A stretch of 21,884 bases of DNA from Nitrospinota bacterium (GTDB taxonomy: Bacteria > Nitrospinota > Nitrospinia > Nitrospinales > VA-1), in contig JADFGI010000005.1 in assembly GCA_022567815.1 (NCBI GenBank), positions 1-21,884 on the forward strand. Direction: 5' to 3'. This document shows positions 21,254 through 21,884 of the stretch, piece by piece. The notes beneath the pieces are model-generated. The model was not told where the DNA came from and did no database searches. It was given only the letters and a program-made list of their open reading frames with translations. The stretch's first letter is position 1, and each line of letters begins with the position of its first letter. The position numbers and the translations under genes were made by a program.

Positions 21254-21884
21254 ATGTTCCACAAATCCCTGGTACCGGTTTTCTTGATGGTCTCATTATT
21301 TTTTATGATGGGCTCGGTTCCCCACTTGTGGGCTACGGATTTTAAACCCGCCTCCCCTTCCCCTTCGGGCGATGAACTTGGTCTCACGTTAAGACAGGTT
21401 GTTGAGACAACGCTGAAAAATAATATCTCTATAGCCGTTGAGGAATTCAACTCTAAAATCAGGGAACAAGACATCACCGACAGGAAATCTGAATTTGATC
21501 CCACTATCAATATCGAGCTTTCCACTCTGGAAAGAACCAATCAGGTATCCAGCGCGTTCGCTTCCCCTGATAAGGCCGAAAACCGGGACTATATCTGGGA
21601 TCTTTCTTTGAATCAAAAGGTGGTTACCGGGGGTGAGTATGAAATCAGTTTCAATAGTAGTAGAAACAAGACAAATTCTAATTTTGCCGGGTTGAATCCT
21701 CAGTATTCCTCGGAACTGCTTTTATCAGCAAGCCAGCCCCTGCTCAAAAATTTCGGTATTGATAATAATAAAAGAAATATTTACATCGCCAATAATGATC
21801 TGGATATTTCGGATTTTGAATTTGAAAGCAAGGTCATCGACACCGTCACGGATGTGGAAAACGTTTATTGGGAACTGGTGTTCA
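21254..21884 (+). CDS. TolC-family outer membrane protein (3' end outside window)
   Basis: Begins at ATG 21254 with GGAGA about 10 nt upstream and stays open to the end of the window (about 210 codons). The start MFHKSLVPVFLMVSLFFMMG and SVPHLWA is a Sec signal peptide, likely cleaved after the WA. Then ELGLTLRQVVETTLKNNISI and AVEEFNSKIREQDITDRKSEFDPTINIELS is the typical first TolC/OEP helix-to-strand passage, with LSLNQKVVTGGEYEISFNSS and SASQPLLKNFGI marking the trans-membrane strands and the next helix. It would be the outer-membrane channel of a type I secretion or efflux system. It stands after a regulator on the opposite strand; partner genes would lie beyond the window. Confidence 0.92.
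   Translation, partial: MFHKSLVPVFLMVSLFFMMGSVPHLWATDFKPASPSPSGDELGLTLRQVVETTLKNNISIAVEEFNSKIREQDITDRKSEFDPTINIELSTLERTNQVSSAFASPDKAENRDYIWDLSLNQKVVTGGEYEISFNSSRNKTNSNFAGLNPQYSSELLLSASQPLLKNFGIDNNKRNIYIANNDLDISDFEFESKVIDTVTDVENVYWELVF

Noticed and set aside
21163..21540. 125-codon minus-strand frame
   Set aside because: Antisense to the TolC-family gene, which has a signal peptide, ribosome-binding site and family motifs.

Overview
The window (about 21.9 kb, moderate GC with AT-rich gaps) looks like chromosome from a Gram-negative bacterium. It carries a TolC-family outer-membrane protein, a membrane-anchored HtrA protease, a complete UbiE/MenG, a split transketolase, and an orphan FlgM-like protein. 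Several genes seem to use TTG starts. A marine Nitrospinota-like or deltaproteobacterial host is a guess from overall gene character; nothing here fixes the taxonomy. There is no transposase, integrase, phage gene, CRISPR array, tRNA or rRNA.

Layout. 1-2157: hemA (5' end cut off) and hemC, abutting, for tetrapyrrole synthesis. 2376-2615: small DUF2892 membrane protein, then a hairpin-rich gap. 2890-4164 (-): Glu/Leu/Phe/Val dehydrogenase, divergent from nadC (4335-5186, NAD synthesis). 5275-6927: an unknown protein, a DUF1566 protein and a three-TM protein with a pilin-like C-terminus. 7051-9383 (-): a tight operon of two DUF1538 membrane proteins, a P-II-like protein and a two-CBS-domain protein, which looks like a ligand-gated transport system. 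9580-11608: a leucine-rich-repeat protein, a FlgM-like protein, about 960 bp of gene-poor DNA with three 20-bp iterons, and a small unknown protein. 11888-20813: copZ-like metallochaperone, htrA and ubiE, DJ-1 family gene, zinc-ribbon miniprotein, asnB, split transketolase and a MerR-HTH/receiver fusion. 21254 to the end: TolC-family protein, cut off by the window.

The most unusual content is a family of short modular palindromic repeats that fills nearly every gap from 12.08 to 20.19 kb, with outliers near 2.68 and 6.26 kb. I name five modules: A, a 6-bp-arm/3-nt-loop hairpin such as CCCCACTACGTGGGG; B, an arm pair such as GGGCCT/AGGCCC; C, containing TTCATGCCCCGGAGGGG; D, CCAGCGTGACGCTGG; E, CTCCTCCGCGGAGGGCG. 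Module A arms differ between copies by compensated base-pair swaps. Five gene 3' ends carry module A in the same orientation, at or across the stop codon. Three proteins (CopZ-like, AsnB, zinc-ribbon) have C-termini encoded by a repeat. One repeat sits inside another repeat. This repeat system and the DUF1538/P-II/CBS operon are the two best candidates for undescribed biology.
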